From NCBI GenBank assembly GCA_017550775.1, contig JAFZOA010000282.1:1-14432 (forward strand): a stretch of 14,432 nucleotides of DNA. Reading direction: 5' to 3'. The translations under genes and the position numbers were made by a program. The stretch is from Ruminiclostridium sp. Its GTDB lineage: Bacteria; Bacillota_A; Clostridia; Oscillospirales; Ruminococcaceae. The notes under the pieces were generated by a model. It did no database searches. It was given only the letters and a program-made list of their open reading frames with translations, and had not been told where the DNA came from. This document shows, piece after piece, positions 12,061 to 14,432 of this stretch (the first letter of the stretch is position 1; every line of letters begins with the position of its first letter).

Positions 12061-12460
12061 TGTTTTCCTCACTTTCTTCCAGTTCTATCAATGGTAAATC
12101 TTCATAAAAATCAAAATTGAAATCTTTTCTAATATCATCTTTCATAGCTATTCGCCCGTTTATTATTTCTGAATTGTATCTTGCAATATCATCGGCTATC
12201 AAAACAGTTCCGTTATCGTTTTTCTCTATTGCATACATTAACGCTTTGTATTGTTCAATATATTTGTTTTTTTCTTTCTGTGCCACATAATCAACATGTA
12301 CAGGAACATATAGAAGCAAGAAAACGAAAAAAATCACACCCGACAATACGCTAATTATAAGCGTTACCGCTGCAAATGCATCGTGCTCAAAATGAAATAA
12401 AATGATAGTTGCTATCACGGATATTAATAATATACCGCCCAAAATTATAATTAAATTCAT
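12053..12460 (-). CDS. AT-rich two-helix membrane protein of unknown function
   Basis: This 135-aa protein starts at ATG 12458-12460, overlapping the upstream stop (ATGA), with GAGGAT before it. Two membrane helices cover roughly residues 3-22 (IIILGGILLISVIATIILF) and 29-52. A cytoplasmic helical tail of about 80 residues follows, with YIEQYKALMYAIEKNDN and IADDIARYNSEIINGR. Comparable short membrane proteins with such a 'y..l...ie......v..di..yN..i' tail occur in early regions of many Firmicutes phages, without known function. The gene is clearly AT-richer (28% GC in 12121-12180) than the adjacent one (48% in 11941-12000), suggesting recent acquisition. It is not holin-like in position, being far from lysis genes. 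Superinfection exclusion or another membrane role is possible but unproven. Confidence 0.72.
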   Translation of the reverse strand: MNLIIILGGILLISVIATIILFHFEHDAFAAVTLIISVLSGVIFFVFLLLYVPVHVDYVAQKEKNKYIEQYKALMYAIEKNDNGTVLIADDIARYNSEIINGRIAMKDDIRKDFNFDFYEDLPLIELEESEENNV

Positions 12461-12762
12461 TTATTATCCTCGCTTTCGTCCATTATCGCCCCGCAATATC
12501 CACATACACTGTTTTCTTGACAAACGTGTTCGCACGCGCTACACGTCCCGAAAAATGTATAATTACGCTCATACGTGTATTTCCAGTGCGCATGAACGAC
12601 AGGAGCGACATCATCGGTATCGAACGCGACCAGAGGACAATCGTCCAGGCGCTTATGATATTCCGTATCTTTGTATTTAAGCAGACGACACATCCCGTCG
12701 TACTCTACAGGGCATTCATCACAGTAGCTAGGCATTTTACAGCCTTTTATCAGTATGCTCAT
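12457..12762 (-). CDS. Cysteine-rich probable zinc-binding phage protein (downstream copy)
   Basis: This 101-aa protein starts at ATG 12760-12762 (MSILIKGCKMPSYCDECPVE), overlapping the upstream TGA (ATGA), with GCGAGGAAAC before it. An in-frame extension to 12840 runs deep into the upstream gene and is not credible. There are two cysteine clusters. Cys 8, 14, 17, 25 and 42 form an N-terminal knuckle. Cys 74, 77, 81, 87 and 90 (GTCSACEHVCQ, CGYCG) form a C-terminal zinc ribbon. A spacer with DVAPVVHAHWKYTYERN joins them, a typical sequence of small phage zinc-finger proteins in Clostridia. No enzymatic motif is seen. It is coupled by overlap both to the related cysteine-rich gene upstream and to the membrane protein downstream. 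Confidence 0.78.
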   Translation of the reverse strand: MSILIKGCKMPSYCDECPVEYDGMCRLLKYKDTEYHKRLDDCPLVAFDTDDVAPVVHAHWKYTYERNYTFFGTCSACEHVCQENSVCGYCGAIMDESEDNK

Positions 12763-13088
12763 TTCGTTTCCTCGCTTTCTCCATAGCTGCAGTAGTCGGT
12801 TGTTTTCATCGCAATACCCCTGCAGGGGAATTTGGAGCATTCCCCGAATTTGCCGTCCGGGAAAGGCTTGAAGTTTTTACACTCAGAACAACGGACGACA
12901 GCAGTAACATCAGTAATAGGTGGACCCTTATACTCAGGCAAACTCCATCTAAACGGTTTTCGCCGAGGCTGTGTGTACAGTATGCACCTGTAATTGTGAG
13001 TCCGAAGCGGGCAATCATCACACCCCGCCATATCACAATAGAATTTTAAGAACCACGCAGAAAACAATACTTTTTCCTTGCCGTTCAC
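12759..13088 (-). CDS. Cysteine-rich probable zinc-binding phage protein (upstream copy)
   Basis: This 109-aa protein is read from GTG 13086-13088. That codon overlaps the TGA of the upstream gene and lies about 8 bases after GGAAGGAAG. Another in-frame GTG at 13095-13097 is closer than ideal to that site. The N-terminal cluster is CDMAGCDDCPLRTHNYRC (Cys 18, 23, 26, 35), followed by a Pro/Arg-rich linker. The C-terminal cluster is VVRCSECKNFKPFPDGKFGE with Cys 67, 70, 84 and 89, and the family-typical ending TTDYCSYGE. This 'V.C..C..f........C........dyCsyGe' form is very common in small Firmicutes phage proteins, and its function is unknown. It shares layout with the next gene, so the pair may be ancient paralogues. 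Confidence 0.75.
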   Translation of the reverse strand: MNGKEKVLFSAWFLKFYCDMAGCDDCPLRTHNYRCILYTQPRRKPFRWSLPEYKGPPITDVTAVVRCSECKNFKPFPDGKFGECSKFPCRGIAMKTTDYCSYGESEETK

Positions 13089-13870
13089 GGTTCCCACTTC
13101 CTTCCCAGATATTCGATCTTCACAATATCTCCGCCGTCACCGTGGAGACCGCCGAAATACTCTATGAAACAGAAGTTTCCGGCTAGTAGAGCCCTGCTGT
13201 CGATATGCTCCGCGTCGTAGATAAATTCCAACACACAAGTCACATCGTATCCGTCAGCGTGTTTTGTCGGATGTCCGAAGAAGTTCGGATCCGTGCCATC
13301 GTCCTTGAATTCCCCGAGCATGACATACATCTCGGTACCACATTTCAGCGTTACTCTGAACGCGGTTCCGATCTTCCGCCCGTAGGCGCTGCCCATAGCC
13401 GTGAGGAAGTATGTACGTTTCCCGTCGGAATAACAGCGGATACCGTACTCACCTGTGAACGCCTGGAGCTGTAAAGCCCACTGTTCGGACTTCTTGTTCG
13501 TGATCGCGGTGTATGGCATGCCGGAGATCACGTTTGTGTGACCTTCCGGCAGAGGCTCCTGCGGAAAAATTGCATTCGCCTGCAATATTTCTTCGTCCGC
13601 TGCGACTGTCTCTTCTTTCATTTCGACGATCTTTTCTTCCGGCTTCTTGTTTTCGATACGCTTAACCGTCGGTGCACCACCGAGAGCCTCGACCTTTGCC
13701 CGGAGATAGCTGTTGTTGCTTGTCAGCTGAGCGACTTCTTCCCGCAGATGTTCGTTCTCGGTCGTGAGAACATCGTACTTTTCCGCTTCGCACTTATGCC
13801 CGAGCCCGTAAGCGGAAACCGTCGCTATGAATGCGACTGCGCCTAATATAATGCTTATCATACGTCTCAT
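13085..13870 (-). CDS. Membrane-anchored or secreted coiled-coil protein with beta-rich C-terminal domain
   Basis: This 261-aa protein starts at ATG 13868-13870 (MRRMISIILGAVAFIATVSA) with GAGGAG 4 bases upstream. A reading frame open to 14059 is a shadow over the previous gene. Residues 4-22 form a membrane anchor or signal sequence. Residues about 31-63 form a coiled coil, with ENEHLREEVAQLTSNNSYLR. A Lys/Glu-rich linker spans 66-110. The C-terminal 140 residues are beta-rich, with FLTAMGSAYGRKIGTAFRVT and CGTEMYVMLGEFKDDG, then VTCVLEFIYDAEHIDSRAL. This 'GsayG..iGt.frvt...G......lge.k...' pattern recalls double-psi or 3D-like barrel domains of Clostridia surface and phage proteins, but I cannot assign it firmly. 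The layout suggests a domain held outside the membrane. No known early-phage function is recognised. Confidence 0.7.
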   Translation of the reverse strand: MRRMISIILGAVAFIATVSAYGLGHKCEAEKYDVLTTENEHLREEVAQLTSNNSYLRAKVEALGGAPTVKRIENKKPEEKIVEMKEETVAADEEILQANAIFPQEPLPEGHTNVISGMPYTAITNKKSEQWALQLQAFTGEYGIRCYSDGKRTYFLTAMGSAYGRKIGTAFRVTLKCGTEMYVMLGEFKDDGTDPNFFGHPTKHADGYDVTCVLEFIYDAEHIDSRALLAGNFCFIEYFGGLHGDGGDIVKIEYLGRKWEP

Positions 13871-13871
13871 A

Positions 13872-14099
13872 TTACTCCTCTCTGTAGCCAAGACCGAACC
13901 GCGCGAGCTGCGGGGTATTCTCGGTGAATACCTTTTCGGCGCATACCACACCCCGCCTTGCGATGTTCGAGCGAACGTCGGCGTATTTGTGCCCGGTCTC
14001 ATCCGCGAACATTGACCGGGCGCGGTTTCTTGTCTCCGCGGCCACATAGAAGCCGTCATCCTCGTTATTTTTGAAGCAGAAATAAATATCAGTTCTCAT
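13872..14099 (-). CDS. Conserved phage protein of unknown function (75 aa)
   Basis: The start is ATG 14097-14099 (MRTDIYFCFKNNEDDGFYVA) with AAAGGAG about 8 bases upstream. The alternative ATG at 14127-14129, which overlaps the helicase stop (TAATG), has no site and adds only MLVNRKEKIQ. The sequence has a short beta hairpin, then AAETRNRARSMFADETGHKY, ADVRSNIARRGVVCAE and a final ARFGLGYREE. The 'AaktrnrAk..fa.etg....dvr....rrg' pattern is a frequently seen small phage protein in Clostridia early regions. I do not know its function. It ends 1 base before the next start, with the ribosome binding site of that gene lying inside its last codons (GAGGAGTAA). Confidence 0.7.
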   Translation of the reverse strand: MRTDIYFCFKNNEDDGFYVAAETRNRARSMFADETGHKYADVRSNIARRGVVCAEKVFTENTPQLARFGLGYREE

Positions 14100-14128
14100 T
14101 TGAATTTTCTCCTTTCGGTTGACCAACA

Positions 14129-14432
14129 TTATCCAACATTTTTCTTGACTCTCTCGATCCTTGCTTTCAGGCTGTTTATAAGCATATCCTGAACCGCTCC
14201 CTTATCCTGTAACGCAGCGACCACATCTTCGTCACGTCCTTCCTGGACGATAAGGTGATGAATGATGACCTTCTGCTGCTGTCCCTGTCGGTGCAGTCGC
14301 TTGTTTGCCTGTTGATACAGTTCCAGGGACCAGTTCAGCCCGAACCATATCACATGATTTCCGCCGTCCTGTAGGTTCAGCCCGTAAGCGCAGGACGCGG
14401 GGTGCGCTAAAAGTATATAAATATGCCGATTA
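14129..14432 (-). CDS. SNF2-family helicase, C-terminal part (cut by window edge)
   Basis: The last 100 codons of a DEAD/SNF2-type ATPase are visible; the start lies beyond base 14432. The frame is open from the edge: NRHIYILLAHPASCAYGLNL, QDGGNHVIWFGLNWSLELYQ, then QANKRLHRQGQQQKVIIHHL, ending KARIERVKKNVG at TAA 14129-14131. This is the hallmark SNF2 helicase motif V/VI region, with HPAS..YGLNLQ.GG, the WF.L.WSLE.YqQ..gR.hRqGQ box and arginine finger. Such helicases (phage SNF2/YqaJ-neighbour type) are common near the end of the Firmicutes phage replication module. It shows that the right edge is the end of early DNA-metabolism genes. Confidence 0.92.
   Translation of the reverse strand, partial: NRHIYILLAHPASCAYGLNLQDGGNHVIWFGLNWSLELYQQANKRLHRQGQQQKVIIHHLIVQEGRDEDVVAALQDKGAVQDMLINSLKARIERVKKNVG

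Noticed and set aside
13871..14059. 63-residue N-terminal extension of the coiled-coil protein
   Set aside because: It lies over the upstream 75-aa gene in another frame, is Arg/Pro-rich, and the ATG at 13868-13870 has a strong ribosome binding site followed by a hydrophobic anchor.

Overview
This window looks like the late (structural) end of a tailed-phage genome or prophage from a gut-type Clostridia host. Every gene I can support is on the minus strand, so transcription runs from high to low coordinates. The Firmicutes assignment is an inference from strong AGGAG-type ribosome binding sites, ATGA/TAATG gene overlaps, SPP1-like head genes, DUF1492-type regulators and roughly 48-50% GC. No integrase, repressor, lysis gene or host gene is visible, so prophage and free phage cannot be told apart.

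Right end (about 14432 to 11320) is the tail of the early or replication module. It holds the C-terminus of an SNF2-type helicase, a 75-aa conserved phage protein, a membrane-anchored coiled-coil protein, two overlapping cysteine-rich (probable zinc) proteins, an AT-rich two-helix membrane protein, a small dATP/dGTP diphosphohydrolase-like protein and a first sigma-region-4-like regulator. Several neighbouring genes here overlap by a few bases, which suggests translational coupling.

Junction (11110-11322) is a 213-bp non-coding stretch between two sigma-region-4-like genes. It has a TATAAT box, a large hairpin and an intrinsic terminator on the minus strand, and an isolated perfect Shine-Dalgarno with a 9-codon ORF on the plus strand. 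It looks like an early/late switch region.

Packaging and head (11109 to 1682) runs: second regulator, TerS (apparent CTG start, 122 aa), PBSX-type TerL, SPP1 gp6-type portal, MuF/SPP1 gp7 minor head protein with an added C-terminal HEVCH metallopeptidase-like domain, a small zinc-ribbon protein, a 66-aa small protein, a free-standing HECGH metallopeptidase-like protein, DUF4355-type scaffold, major capsid protein, a 57-aa Glu/Lys/Ala-rich protein, gp15-like connector, gp16-like head closure, HK97 gp10-like protein and gp17-like tail terminator. Tail (1661 to 1) runs: major tail protein, a gpG/gpGT-type tail chaperone pair made by a likely -1 frameshift on T TTT TTG, and the start of the tape measure. 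This is siphovirus architecture.

The most interesting segment is 4880-6600. GC drops sharply inside the MuF gene exactly where the metallopeptidase domain begins. The next three small genes are each closed by their own intrinsic terminator, and two of these junctions share a 15-bp sequence. This reads as an accessory 'moron' region built around a MuF-type polymorphic toxin with a candidate immunity or partner protein.
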